Shown: positions 9,707 through 18,410, numbered from the stretch's first letter. The stretch is DNA of 64,000 nucleotides from Actinoallomurus soli (GCF_024055715.1 NZ_JAMXMV010000011.1:186001-250000); one strand, 5' to 3'. Notes: generated by a model not told the origin, from the sequence alone. Numbers and translations: made by a program.

Positions 9707-11332
9707 TCAGCCCATGTGCGGGTAGCGGTGACCGGTCGGCGGGACGAAGGTCTCCTTGATGGTCCGGGTGGACGTCCAGCGCAGCAGGTTCTGCGCGGAG
9801 CCGGCCTTGTCGTTGGTGCCCGAGGCGCGTCCGCCGCCGAAGGGCTGCTGGCCGACGACCGCGCCGGTGGGCTTGTCGTTGATGTAGAAGTTGCCGGCGG
9901 CGAACCGCAGCGCCTCGGTGGCGCGGGCGATGGCGACCCGGTCCCGGGCGAAGATCGCGCCGGTCAGGGCGTACGGGCTGACCGACTCCATCTGGGCGAG
10001 CATCGGCTCGTAGGCGGCGTCGTCGTAGACGTGGACGGCCAGGATCGGGCCGAAGAACTCGGTGCGGAACACCTCGTCCCCCGGGTCGTCGCAGACCAGC
10101 ACGGTCGGGCGGACGAAGTAGCCCTCGGTGTCATCGCAGGTCCCACCCGCCAGGACGTCGATGGCGGGATCCTTGGCCGCGCGTTCCAGGACGTCCTTGA
10201 GCCGGCCGAAGGACCGGGCGTCGATCACCGCGCCGCCGAAGTTGCGCAGGTCCCGTACGTCTCCCATGGTGAGCGCCTCGGTCTCGGCGACCAGTTCGTC
10301 CCTGATCCGCTCCCAGAGGGAGCGCGGGACGTAGGCGCGGGAGGCCGCGGAGCACTTCTGCCCCTGGTACTCGAACGCGCCGCGGATCAGCGCGGTGACC
10401 AGCGCCGCCGGGTCCGCCGAGGAGTGCGCGACGACGAAGTCCTTGCCGCCGGTCTCGCCGACCAGACGCGGATAGGAGCGGTAGCCGGAGAGGTGCTCCC
10501 CGACGGTGCGCCACAGGTGCTGGAAGGTCGCGGTCGAGCCGGTGAAGTGCACGCCCGCCAGGTCGGGGTCGGTCAGGACGACGTCGGAGACGGCGCGGCC
10601 GTCCCCGGTGACCATGTTGATCACGCCGGGCGGCAGCCCGGCCTCCTCCAGCAGCCGCAGGGTGAAGTGCGCGGCGAACTGCTGGGTGGGCGACGGCTTC
10701 CAGATCACGGTGTTGCCCATCAGGGCGGGCGCGGTCGGCAGGTTCGCGGCGATCGCGGTGAAGTTGAACGGGGTGACCGCGTAGACGAAGCCCTCCAGCG
10801 GCCGGTGGTCGGCGCGGTTCCACACGCCGGGCGACGAGACGGGCTGTTCGGCCAGGATCTGGCGGGCGTAGTGAACGTTGAACCGCCAGAAGTCGGCCAG
10901 CTCGCAGGGCGCGTCGATCTCGGCCTGCTGGGCGGTCTTGGACTGGCCCAGCATGGTCGCGGCGGCGATCGTCTCCCGCCAGGGCCCCGACAGCAGGTCG
11001 GCGGCGCGCAGGAGGATCGCCGCCCGGTCGTCGAAGTCGAGCGCCCGCCAGCCGGGGGCGGCCCGGCGGGCGGCGTCCAGGGCGTCCCGCGCGTCGGCGT
11101 GGTCGGCGTTGGCGGTGGTGCCCAGCACCTCACGGTGGCTGTGCGGCTGGACGACCGGGATCCGTTCGCCGCCGCCCATTCGTTCCCGGCCGTCGATCGT
11201 GCAGGTCAGCTCGGCGCCGCCGGCCGACAGCTCGGCCAGCCGGGCCTCCAGCCGGGCGCGCTCGGGGCTGCCGGGCCGGTAGTCGTGCACCGGCTCGTTG
11301 GCCGGGGCGGGGACGCAGGTGATGGCGTCCAT
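9707..11332 (-). CDS. pruA: 1-pyrroline-5-carboxylate dehydrogenase
   Basis: This 541-residue enzyme oxidises glutamate semialdehyde (P5C) to glutamate with NAD+, the second step of proline breakdown. It matches stand-alone P5C dehydrogenases along its length. Diagnostic segments are 'AVTPFNFTAIAANLPTAPAL' and 'VHFTGSTATFQ', the general base Glu in 'LVGETGGKDFVVAH', the nucleophile Cys in 'EYQGQKCSAASRAYVP', and 'EFFGPILAVHVYDD'. The ATG at 11332 follows GGAGG. It lies 39 bp downstream of the proline dehydrogenase gene on the same strand, so the two form an operon that replaces the fused PutA of many Gram-negative bacteria. The family name is firm. Confidence 0.95.
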   Translation of the reverse strand: MDAITCVPAPANEPVHDYRPGSPERARLEARLAELSAGGAELTCTIDGRERMGGGERIPVVQPHSHREVLGTTANADHADARDALDAARRAAPGWRALDFDDRAAILLRAADLLSGPWRETIAAATMLGQSKTAQQAEIDAPCELADFWRFNVHYARQILAEQPVSSPGVWNRADHRPLEGFVYAVTPFNFTAIAANLPTAPALMGNTVIWKPSPTQQFAAHFTLRLLEEAGLPPGVINMVTGDGRAVSDVVLTDPDLAGVHFTGSTATFQHLWRTVGEHLSGYRSYPRLVGETGGKDFVVAHSSADPAALVTALIRGAFEYQGQKCSAASRAYVPRSLWERIRDELVAETEALTMGDVRDLRNFGGAVIDARSFGRLKDVLERAAKDPAIDVLAGGTCDDTEGYFVRPTVLVCDDPGDEVFRTEFFGPILAVHVYDDAAYEPMLAQMESVSPYALTGAIFARDRVAIARATEALRFAAGNFYINDKPTGAVVGQQPFGGGRASGTNDKAGSAQNLLRWTSTRTIKETFVPPTGHRYPHMG

Positions 11333-11344
11333 CGAACCTCCTGG

Positions 11345-11400
11345 GTCAGTGGCGGGTGAAGGAGTGCAGGATCAGTGGCGGGTGGTGAAGGAGCGCAGGA
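11345..11400. repeat. Tandem duplication of the proline dehydrogenase 3' end
   Basis: The last ~28 bp of the proline dehydrogenase gene (11372-11400, encoding ...LRSFTTRH and stop) are repeated with small changes at 11345-11371 (encoding ...LHSFTRH and stop). A short slippage duplication has doubled the 3' end between the two proline genes. Confidence 0.8.
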
Positions 11401-12298
11401 AGAAGGCGAGATTCGCCGGCCGCTCGGCCAGCCGGCGCATGAAGTAGCCGTACCAGTCGGCGCCGTAGGGGACGTACGCGCGGATCCGCCGTCCCTCGGC
11501 GGCCAGCCGCCGCTGCTCGGCGTCGCGGATGCCGTACAGCATCTGGAACTCGTAGGTGTCGGCTGAGCGGCCGTGCCTCTCGGCGAGCCGGAGGGCCAGC
11601 TCGATCATCCGGGGGTCGTGCGAGGCGACCATCGGGTAGCCGTCTCCGGCCATGAGGATCCGCAGGCAGCGCGCGTAGGCCAGGTCCACGTCCCGCTTGC
11701 TCTGGTAGGCCACGGAGGCGGGTTCCTTGTAGGCGCCCTTGACCAGGCGCACCCGCGATCCCTCGACGGCCAGGGCACGTACGTCGTCCTCGGTGCGCAG
11801 CAGGTACGCCTGCAGGACGGCGCCCGTACGCGGGAAGTCGCGGCGCAGCTCCGCGAGGATCCCCAGGGTGGAGTCGACGGTGGTGTGGTCCTCCATGTCG
11901 AGCGTGACGGTGGTGCCGATCGCCTCGGCGGCCTCGCACACCCGGCGGGCGCCCGTCAGGGCGAGGTCGTGGCCGCCGGGCAGACCCTGACCGAACGCCG
12001 AGAGTTTGACCGAGACCTCGGCACGCCCGCCCAGCCCCGTGCCGCCGAGCGCGTCCAGCAGCGCGAGGTAGGCGTCGCGGTTGCGGTGGGCCTGCGCGAC
12101 CTCGGTGATGTCCTCGCCCAGGTGGTCGAGGGTGACCTCGATGCCGTCGGCGGTCAGCGCCTCGACGACCTGCAGCGCCTCGGGCAGCCCGTCCCCGGCG
12201 ATGAAACGGTCGACGACCGGCCGGGTCACGGGGGTCCGGCTCACGAGCCGGTGCATCCGGTCACTGCGCGAGGCGGCGAGCAAGACAGGGCCCAGCAC
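11372..12298 (-). CDS. putB: Proline dehydrogenase (FAD)
   Basis: This 308-residue monofunctional proline dehydrogenase oxidises proline to P5C and passes electrons to the membrane quinone pool. Barrel motifs are 'EVTLDHLGEDI', 'VSVKLSAFGQGL', 'TVTLDMEDHTTVD', 'VRLVKGAYKEPASVAYQSK', 'YEFQMLYGIRD' and the terminal 'RAYVPYGADWYGYFMRRLAE', which carries the Arg pair that holds the substrate carboxylate. The start is GTG at 12298. It is the first gene of a two-gene operon with P5C dehydrogenase and diverges from a PucR-type regulator at 12417, the usual arrangement in actinomycetes. Confidence 0.95.
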   Translation of the reverse strand: MLGPVLLAASRSDRMHRLVSRTPVTRPVVDRFIAGDGLPEALQVVEALTADGIEVTLDHLGEDITEVAQAHRNRDAYLALLDALGGTGLGGRAEVSVKLSAFGQGLPGGHDLALTGARRVCEAAEAIGTTVTLDMEDHTTVDSTLGILAELRRDFPRTGAVLQAYLLRTEDDVRALAVEGSRVRLVKGAYKEPASVAYQSKRDVDLAYARCLRILMAGDGYPMVASHDPRMIELALRLAERHGRSADTYEFQMLYGIRDAEQRRLAAEGRRIRAYVPYGADWYGYFMRRLAERPANLAFFLRSFTTRH

Positions 12299-12416
12299 TG
12301 GCGACCTCCCAGGTCAAGCAGGGGTTATCGATGCCTCGAAGGTAGGAGCCGCGCGGTGCGGTCGCCATCGACAGCGGTCACGATCTCGGGCACCGCGCCT
12401 TGTACATTTGTATGAA
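12299..12416. promoter_or_regulatory. Divergent promoter region of the proline operon
   Basis: These 118 bp separate proline dehydrogenase (minus) from its probable regulator (plus). The imperfect inverted repeat TACATTTGTA (12404-12413) lies just before the regulator start and inside an unusually AT-rich stretch. It is the best visible candidate for a regulator site or -10 region. Confidence 0.45.
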
Positions 12417-13583
12417 ATGAGCGATTACCAGAGCCTGGTGGACGAGGTGTCGGCGCTTCTCCAGGCACCGGTGACGCTGGAGGACCGGGAGTTCACCCTC
12501 ATCGCCTTCAGCTCCCACGAGGACGACCTGGACCCGGTCCGTACCCGCTCGATCCTGCGCCGTCGCTCCACCCCGGCGGTACGCGCCTGGTTCGAGGGCT
12601 TCGGGATCGCGCACGCGACCGGCCCGACCCGCACCCCCGCGGACCCCGCCGCGGGGATCCGCGCCCGGTTGTGCCTGCCGGCCCGGCACGAGGGCGCCCT
12701 GTACGGCTACCTGTGGCTGCTGGACGACGGCGCCGTCGACCCCGCCGATCCCCGCATGACCCGCGTGATGGCCCTGGCGACCCGGGCCGGACGGCTGCTG
12801 GCCGCCGACACCTGGCAGGGAGAGGCCGCGCCGCGGGCCTTCGCGCAGCTGCTGTCGGGCTCGGCCGCGGAGCGCGCCGAGGCCGCCCGGACCCTCGGCG
12901 CCCTGCGGCATCCGGCCTCCACGTCCGCGTCCGTCACCGTCGTCTGGGTGAGCCCCGCCCCGTACCTCGCCGCCCGGCTTCCGTACGGCGTGCCGGCCCA
13001 TCGGAGCGAGGGCGGCCTGGCGCTTCTCGTGCCGCTGCCGGACCGCACCGGCACCGCCTCCGCTCGGGCGATCGCCGCCGCGCTGCTCGATCCGGGAACC
13101 GGCTCACACCGGGCGCTCGCGGGCGTGGGCGGCGCCAGGACGGACCTGCTCGATGTACCGCACTCCTGGCGGGAGGCCCGGTCGGCCGTACGGGCGGCCT
13201 GCGCCGAACCGCGGCTCGGGCCCGTGGCGTGCTGGGACGAGCTGGGCGCCTACCGGCTGATCGCCGCGCCCCCGATGGCGACACCCGTGGCGCCGCCCGC
13301 CGACCCGGTACTGATCCCGCTCCTGGGCCCCGCGCGCGCCGAACTGCTGCGCACCGCCGAGACGTACCTGGACCACGCCGGCCATGCCCAGCGCACCGCC
13401 GAGGCCCTGTCGGTGCACCGGCAGACCCTGTACTACCGGCTGTCCAGGATCAAGGCGCTGACCGGCCTGGACCTGGACTCCGGAGCGGACCGTCTCCTGC
13501 TGCACCTGGCCATCAAGACCTTCCGCCTGGCCACCGCGCCCGAGGCCCCGGCCGGCGCCCGGGACCCGGACGCCGAGAACTGA
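12417..13583 (+). CDS. PucR/CdaR-type transcriptional regulator of proline use
   Basis: The 388-residue protein starts at the ATG at 12417. It has an N-terminal sensing region, a degenerate GGDEF-like middle and a C-terminal helix-turn-helix. The HTH reads 'LLRTAETYLDHAGHAQRTAE' then 'ALSVHRQTLYYRLSRIKALT', the PucR C-terminal HTH signature. Regulators of this family divergent from proline dehydrogenase genes activate them in response to proline; that assignment rests on the gene order. The 12417 start was chosen because upstream extensions run into the divergent gene. A hairpin follows at 13616. Confidence 0.85.
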   Translation: MSDYQSLVDEVSALLQAPVTLEDREFTLIAFSSHEDDLDPVRTRSILRRRSTPAVRAWFEGFGIAHATGPTRTPADPAAGIRARLCLPARHEGALYGYLWLLDDGAVDPADPRMTRVMALATRAGRLLAADTWQGEAAPRAFAQLLSGSAAERAEAARTLGALRHPASTSASVTVVWVSPAPYLAARLPYGVPAHRSEGGLALLVPLPDRTGTASARAIAAALLDPGTGSHRALAGVGGARTDLLDVPHSWREARSAVRAACAEPRLGPVACWDELGAYRLIAAPPMATPVAPPADPVLIPLLGPARAELLRTAETYLDHAGHAQRTAEALSVHRQTLYYRLSRIKALTGLDLDSGADRLLLHLAIKTFRLATAPEAPAGARDPDAEN

Positions 13584-13615
13584 AAACGGCGCCCGGGCGG
13601 AGAAGACGGGGGCGC

Positions 13616-13640
13616 TGACGCTTTGACCGGAAAAGCGTCA
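13616..13640 (+). terminator. Hairpin after the PucR-type regulator
   Basis: TGACGCTTT (13616-13624) pairs with AAAGCGTCA (13632-13640) around a 7-nt loop, 33 bp after the regulator stop. The stem is 9 bp and there is no U tract. Confidence 0.6.
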
Positions 13641-13659
13641 AGTAAGCGGTGAAAGGTCG

Positions 13660-13727
13660 TTGACACCCCGAAAGCCGCGATTTACCGTCCATGCGATCAC
13701 TTCCGAACACGGTTCGGTATTTCGAAC
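13660..13727 (+). promoter_or_regulatory. Promoter and palindromic operator of the first arabinofuranosidase
   Basis: TTGACA (13660-13665) is followed after 17 bp by TACCGT (13683-13688), a good vegetative promoter. The palindrome GTTCGGTATTTCGAAC (13712-13727) lies just downstream of the expected transcription start, where a repressor would block. The second arabinofuranosidase gene has the same layout with GTTCGAGATATCGAAC at 15516-15531. Confidence 0.65.
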
Positions 13728-13747
13728 AGTGGAGGCGACGTCGCGAA

Positions 13748-15304
13748 ATGAAGGTTCTGTCACAACTTCGCCGTGCGCGAAAAGCACTGATCTCGGCGGG
13801 CGCGGCGGTCGCGCTCGCCGGCGGCCTCCAGGCCGGCATACCCGCCTCCTCACAGGCCGCGACGTCGCAGCCCTGTGACATCTACGCGAGCGGCGGCACG
13901 CCCTGCGTCGCGGCGCACAGCACGACCCGTGCGCTGTACGCGTCCTACAACGGGCCGCTCTACCAGGTGCGCCGCTCCTCGGACAACACCACGCGCGACA
14001 TCGGCGTGCTGAGCGCCGGCGGGGTCGCCGACGCCGCCGCACAGGACTCGTTCTGTTCCGGCACGAGCTGCGTCATCACCGTCATCTACGACCAGTCCGG
14101 CCGGGGCAACAACCTCACCCAGGCACCCGGCGGCGGCGCGGCCGGCGGGCCGGACAACCTCGCGAACGCCACGGCGGCGCCGACCACGGTGGGCGGCCAC
14201 AAGGCCTACGGCGTCTACGTCGCGCCCGGCACCGGCTACCGCAACAACCACACCAACGGCATCGCGACCGGTGACCAGCCGGAGGGGATGTACGCCATCT
14301 TCGACGGCACCCACTACAACGGCGGCTGCTGCTTCGACTACGGCAACGCCGAGACCAGCAGCAACGACACCGGCAACGGCCACATGGAGGCCATCTACTT
14401 CGGCAACATCAAGGTCTGGGGTTACGGCGCGGGCAACGGCCCGTGGATCATGGCGGACCTGGAGAACGGCCTGTTCTCCGGCGTGAACCAGCACTACAAC
14501 GCCAACGACCCGACGATCAACTACCGGTACACCACCGCCATCATCAAGGGCGAGCCGAACCACTGGGCCATCCGGGGCGGCAACGCCCAGTCGGGCGGGC
14601 TGTCGACCTTCTACAACGGCGTACGGCCCAACGTCTCCGGCTACAACCCGATGCACAAGGAAGGCGCCATCATCCTCGGAATCGGCGGCGACAACAGCAA
14701 GGGCGCCGCCGGCACGTTCTACGAGGGCGTCATGACCTCCGGCTACCCCTCGGACACCACCGAGAACGCGGTACAGGCCAACATCACGGCCGCCGGTTAC
14801 GCGACGTCGAGCGGCGGCGGTGGCACGGGCGGAACGCTCACCCCCGGCTCGTCGGTCTCCCTGCGCGCGACGACGGCCTGCTGCACGGACCGCTACATCC
14901 GGCACCAGAACGACCAGGCCGTCACGTCGGTGATCAACTCGTCCAGCTCGTCCCTGGACAAGAACGACGCCACGTGGATCGTGCACAGCGGACTGGCCAG
15001 CAGCTCGTGCGTGTCGTTCGAGTCGAAGAACTACCCCGGTGACTACCTGCGGCACCAGAACTTCCAGGTGTACCGGCAGACCAACGACGGGAGCGCGCAG
15101 TTCGCCGCGGACGCCACCTTCTGCCCGCAGAGCGGCAAGAACGGCCAGGGCGTCTCGCTGGCCTCCTACAACTACCCGGACCGGTTCATCCGGCACTACA
15201 ACAACACCGTCTACGTGGCCAGCAACGGCGGCTCGCACACCTTCGACAGCTCGACCTCCTGGACCGACGACGTGAGCTGGGTCGTCGAGGCCCCCTGGGC
15301 CTAG
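13748..15304 (+). CDS. Secreted alpha-L-arabinofuranosidase, GH54 plus CBM42
   Basis: The ATG at 13748, preceded by GGAGG, gives 518 residues. A signal peptide (about residues 1-37) is followed by a GH54 domain (about 39-355) and a C-terminal CBM42 arabinose-binding trefoil (about 368-518). GH54 enzymes cut terminal arabinofuranose from arabinoxylan and arabinan with retention. The expected nucleophile is Glu239 ('MADLENGLFSG') and the acid/base is Asp315 ('GIGGDNS'). They are 76 residues apart, the same spacing as Glu221/Asp297 in the fungal enzyme AkAbfB. The vicinal Cys pair of the family is present ('NGGCCFDYGN'). The catalytic domain is nearly identical to that of the next gene. Most characterised GH54 enzymes are fungal. 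Confidence 0.93.
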   Translation: MKVLSQLRRARKALISAGAAVALAGGLQAGIPASSQAATSQPCDIYASGGTPCVAAHSTTRALYASYNGPLYQVRRSSDNTTRDIGVLSAGGVADAAAQDSFCSGTSCVITVIYDQSGRGNNLTQAPGGGAAGGPDNLANATAAPTTVGGHKAYGVYVAPGTGYRNNHTNGIATGDQPEGMYAIFDGTHYNGGCCFDYGNAETSSNDTGNGHMEAIYFGNIKVWGYGAGNGPWIMADLENGLFSGVNQHYNANDPTINYRYTTAIIKGEPNHWAIRGGNAQSGGLSTFYNGVRPNVSGYNPMHKEGAIILGIGGDNSKGAAGTFYEGVMTSGYPSDTTENAVQANITAAGYATSSGGGGTGGTLTPGSSVSLRATTACCTDRYIRHQNDQAVTSVINSSSSSLDKNDATWIVHSGLASSSCVSFESKNYPGDYLRHQNFQVYRQTNDGSAQFAADATFCPQSGKNGQGVSLASYNYPDRFIRHYNNTVYVASNGGSHTFDSSTSWTDDVSWVVEAPWA

Positions 15305-15457
15305 ACACCGGCCGCTCGAACGGAGCCGTCCCCGGTCCCCGGGGGCGGCTCCGCGCCGTTGAAAGACGGATGAAAGGCCACGCCCGCTCGCCGGCGGCGT
15401 CCGTCCGCCGCGACCAGCGGCATCGGCGGGCGTCCCTCGTGGGGCGTTCACGGCACC

Positions 15458-15531
15458 TTGACACCGTTCGCCCGGCACTCATACTCCCGCTCAGATATCC
15501 AGTATCTCGGCATGTGTTCGAGATATCGAAC
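15458..15531 (+). promoter_or_regulatory. Promoter and palindromic operator of the second arabinofuranosidase
   Basis: TTGACA (15458-15463) is followed after 16 bp by CATACT (15480-15485). The perfect inverted repeat GTTCGA-GATA-TCGAAC lies at 15516-15531, just before the ribosome site and GTG start. It matches the element at 13712-13727 in 13 of 16 positions, so the two genes probably share one repressor. Confidence 0.65.
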
Positions 15532-15542
15532 AGGGAGCATAC

Positions 15543-16979
15543 GTGCGACAGGGCAACTCTCCACCTCGCCGGTGGTGGCGCGCCACGGCCACGGCCGCCG
15601 GCGCCGTCACGCTCGCGCTCGCCGGCGCCGCGGCGGTCGGAACGCAGATGGCATCGTCGGCCACGACAGGCTGCCGGGTCGACTACTCGATCAGCTCGCA
15701 GTGGTCCGGAGGCTTCACCGCCGCCGTGACGGTCACCAACCTCGGCGAGGCGGTCAACGGCTGGCGACTCACGTGGAGCTTCCCGGCCGGGCAGACCATC
15801 AGCCAGCTGTGGAACGGGTCCTCCACCCAGTCGGGTGCGCAGGTGACCGTCACCAACGCCTCGTACAACGGCGCCATCGCGAGCGGCGCCGGCGTCGACC
15901 TCGGGTTCAACGGCACGTGGACCGGCAGCAACCCGGTCCCGACCTCGTTCGCCCTCAACGGCACGACGTGCACGGGCAGTGTCACCGGAACGCCCACGGA
16001 CACGCCCACCCCGCCGCCGTCCTCCCAGCTGCCGTGCGACATCTACGCGAGCGGCGGCACGCCGTGCGTCGCGGCGCACAGCACGACCCGTGCGCTGTAC
16101 GCGTCGTACAACGGGCCGCTCTACCAGGTGCGCCGTTCCTCGGACAACACCACCCGCACCATCGGCGTGCTGAGCGCCGGCGGAGTCGCCGACGCCGCCG
16201 CGCAGGACTCGTTCTGCTCCGGCACGACCTGCCTCATCACCGTCATCTACGACCAGTCCGGCCGGGGCAACAACCTCACCCAGGCGCCTCCCGGCGGGTT
16301 CTCCGGCCCGGCCGCGGGCGGCTACGACAACCTCGCGAACGCCACCGCCGCACCGACCACGGTGAACGGCCACAAGGCCTACGGCGTCTACGTCGCGCCC
16401 GGCACCGGCTACCGCGACAACACCACGAACGGCATCGCGAAGGGCGACCAGCCGGAGGGGATGTACGCCGTCTTCGACGGCACCCACTACAACGGCGGCT
16501 GCTGCTTCGACTACGGCAACGCCGAGACCAACAGCCGGGACAACGGCAACGGGACGATGGAGGCCATCTACTTCGGCAACATCAAGGTCTGGGGCTACGG
16601 CACCGGCAACGGGCCCTGGATCATGGCCGACCTGGAGAACGGCCTGTACTCCGGCCGGAACGCCGGTTACAACGCGAACGACCCCACCATCGGCCACCGG
16701 TACACGACCGCCATCGTCAAGGGCGAGCCGAACCACTGGGCCATCCGGGGCGGCGACGCCCAGTCGGGCGGGCTGTCCACGTTCTACGACGGGCAGCGCC
16801 CCAACGTCTCGGGCTACAACCCGATGAAGAAGGAAGGCGCCATCATCCTCGGAATCGGCGGCGACAACAGCCACGGTTCCGCGGGGACCTTCTACGAGGG
16901 CGTCATGACCTCCGGCTACCCCTCGGACGCCACCGAGAACGCGGTGCAGGCCGACATCACGGCCGCCGGTTACCGCTGA
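15543..16979 (+). CDS. Secreted arabinofuranosidase, CBM2 plus GH54
   Basis: The GTG at 15543 gives 478 residues. A signal peptide leads into a CBM2 cellulose/xylan-binding module (about 40-145, starting 'CRVDYSISSQWSGGFTAAV', with conserved Trp residues and two flanking Cys). A Thr/Pro linker and a GH54 domain (about 165-478) follow. The predicted nucleophile is Glu365 and the acid/base Asp441, again 76 residues apart. The catalytic domain is almost the same as in the preceding gene, but the carbohydrate-binding module differs in type and end: CBM2 at the N-terminus here, CBM42 at the C-terminus there. The protein stops right after the catalytic domain. The cutinase gene follows 85 bp later and may be cotranscribed. 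Confidence 0.93.
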   Translation: MRQGNSPPRRWWRATATAAGAVTLALAGAAAVGTQMASSATTGCRVDYSISSQWSGGFTAAVTVTNLGEAVNGWRLTWSFPAGQTISQLWNGSSTQSGAQVTVTNASYNGAIASGAGVDLGFNGTWTGSNPVPTSFALNGTTCTGSVTGTPTDTPTPPPSSQLPCDIYASGGTPCVAAHSTTRALYASYNGPLYQVRRSSDNTTRTIGVLSAGGVADAAAQDSFCSGTTCLITVIYDQSGRGNNLTQAPPGGFSGPAAGGYDNLANATAAPTTVNGHKAYGVYVAPGTGYRDNTTNGIAKGDQPEGMYAVFDGTHYNGGCCFDYGNAETNSRDNGNGTMEAIYFGNIKVWGYGTGNGPWIMADLENGLYSGRNAGYNANDPTIGHRYTTAIVKGEPNHWAIRGGDAQSGGLSTFYDGQRPNVSGYNPMKKEGAIILGIGGDNSHGSAGTFYEGVMTSGYPSDATENAVQADITAAGYR

Positions 16980-17064
16980 CCCCGCCGCGGCCCGCCGTCC
17001 CGTACGCGCCGGGGGCGGGCCGCGCGCCCTCTCCACCCACGGCACCGACGAGGAGATCTCCCTC

Positions 17065-18360
17065 ATGGCAGAACAGACCCCACCACCTCAGGCACCGGCG
17101 GGCGCCCCGGCCCGCCGGATCCGGTCCGGCTCCCGCGCCCGGACGCTGCGGTCGGCCGTCGCCGCGATCGCCGCCCTGGCGGCGATGATCGCGCTGACGG
17201 TCGCCACCTGGCCCGCGTCCGCCGCCGGCAATCCGTACCAGCGAGGTCCGGACCCCACCTTGGCCAGTGTCGCGGCGAGCCGGGGGACCTTCGCCACCGC
17301 GCAGGTCAGCGTGCCGGCCGGCAACGGCTTCAACGGCGGCACGATCTACTACCCGACCGACAGCAGCCAGGGGACCTGGGGCGCGGTCGCGATCGTGCCC
17401 GGCTACACCGCGCTGTTCGCCAACGAAGAGGCCTGGATGGGGCCCTGGCTGGCGTCCTTCGGGTTCGTCGTCATCGGCATCGAGACCAACAGCCGCACCG
17501 ACTTCGACACCGCGCGGGGCACCCAGCTGCTGGCCGCGCTGGACTACCTCACCCAGAAGAGTCCCGTACGGGACCGGGTCGACTCCGCCCGGCTGGGCGT
17601 GATCGGGCACTCCATGGGAGGCGGCGGCGTCGTCTACGCCACCGAGCACCGGCCGTCGCTGAAGGCCGCGGTCGCTCTCGCGCCCTTCTCCCCCTCGCAG
17701 GACATGTCGACCGACCACGTGCCGACGATGGTCATGGGCGGGCAGAACGACACGGTGGTCACCCCGTCCTACCTCGACGGCCTGTACGCGACCATGCCCG
17801 CCTCGACGCAGAGCGACTTCGTCCAGCTGGCCGGCGCCGACCACGTGGCCTACACGCACCCGAACACCACCGAGATGCGGCTGCTCATCCCCTGGCTGAA
17901 GATCTTCCTCGACGACGACACGCGCTACACGCAGTTCCTGTGCCCGCTGATGGACTCGACGGGCGTCTCGGCGTACCACAGCAAGTGCCCGTACGTTCCG
18001 CCGGGTGGATCGACGTCCACGCCCACGCCCACTCCGACGATCACTCCGACGCCGCCGCCCTCCGGCGGGGCCTGCAGCGCGACCTACCGCACCGTCAACT
18101 CCTGGTCCGGCGGATACCAGGGTGAGGTCACGGTGACGGCGGGCGACGCGGCGATCAACGGGTGGACCGTCCGGTGGAACCTCGGCGGAGGCCAGACCGT
18201 CACCCAGGTCTGGAACGGCACGCTGAGTACGAGCGGCTCCACCGCCACCGTGGCGAACGCGTCGTACAACGGCTCGCTCCAGGCGTCCGCGTCGACCACG
18301 TTCGGGTTCCTCGCGAACGGAACGCCGTCGACGCCGGCGCTCGCCTGCACGAGTCCCTGA
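17065..18360 (+). CDS. Cutinase/polyester hydrolase with C-terminal CBM2
   Basis: This 431-residue secreted alpha/beta hydrolase has a signal or membrane leader (about 25-53) and a domain matching Thermobifida-type cutinases, the family that includes PET hydrolases. Catalytic residues are Ser183 ('GHSMGGGG'), Asp229 ('GGQNDTVV') and His260 ('GADHVAY'). Their spacings of 46 and 31 compare with 46 and 32 in TfCut2. The oxyanion Tyr in 'PGYTALF' and the C-terminal pair in 'YTQFLCP...SKCPY' are kept. Phe208 stands where TfCut2 has the aromatic-stacking Trp155. A Thr/Pro linker and a CBM2 module (about 333-431) follow. Natural cutin or suberin on plant fibres is the likely substrate; activity on synthetic polyester is not shown by the sequence. 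Confidence 0.92.
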   Translation: MAEQTPPPQAPAGAPARRIRSGSRARTLRSAVAAIAALAAMIALTVATWPASAAGNPYQRGPDPTLASVAASRGTFATAQVSVPAGNGFNGGTIYYPTDSSQGTWGAVAIVPGYTALFANEEAWMGPWLASFGFVVIGIETNSRTDFDTARGTQLLAALDYLTQKSPVRDRVDSARLGVIGHSMGGGGVVYATEHRPSLKAAVALAPFSPSQDMSTDHVPTMVMGGQNDTVVTPSYLDGLYATMPASTQSDFVQLAGADHVAYTHPNTTEMRLLIPWLKIFLDDDTRYTQFLCPLMDSTGVSAYHSKCPYVPPGGSTSTPTPTPTITPTPPPSGGACSATYRTVNSWSGGYQGEVTVTAGDAAINGWTVRWNLGGGQTVTQVWNGTLSTSGSTATVANASYNGSLQASASTTFGFLANGTPSTPALACTSP

Positions 18361-18377
18361 GGACGACCGTCACACCG

Positions 18378-18410
18378 CCGGTTGCGGCCATCCTTTTTGG
18401 CCGCAACCGG
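18378..18410 (+). terminator. Strong hairpin terminator after the cutinase
   Basis: CCGGTTGCGGCC (18378-18389) and GGCCGCAACCGG (18399-18410) form a perfect 12-bp stem with a 9-nt T-rich loop, 18 bp after the cutinase stop. Confidence 0.85.

Noticed and set aside
15186-17066. 626-codon minus-strand frame opposite the second GH54 gene
   Set aside because: Antisense to a gene with clear signal peptide, CBM2 and catalytic residues. The same kind of shadow occurs opposite the first GH54 gene (13850-15478), the P450 (18084-19685) and P5C dehydrogenase (9716-11359).
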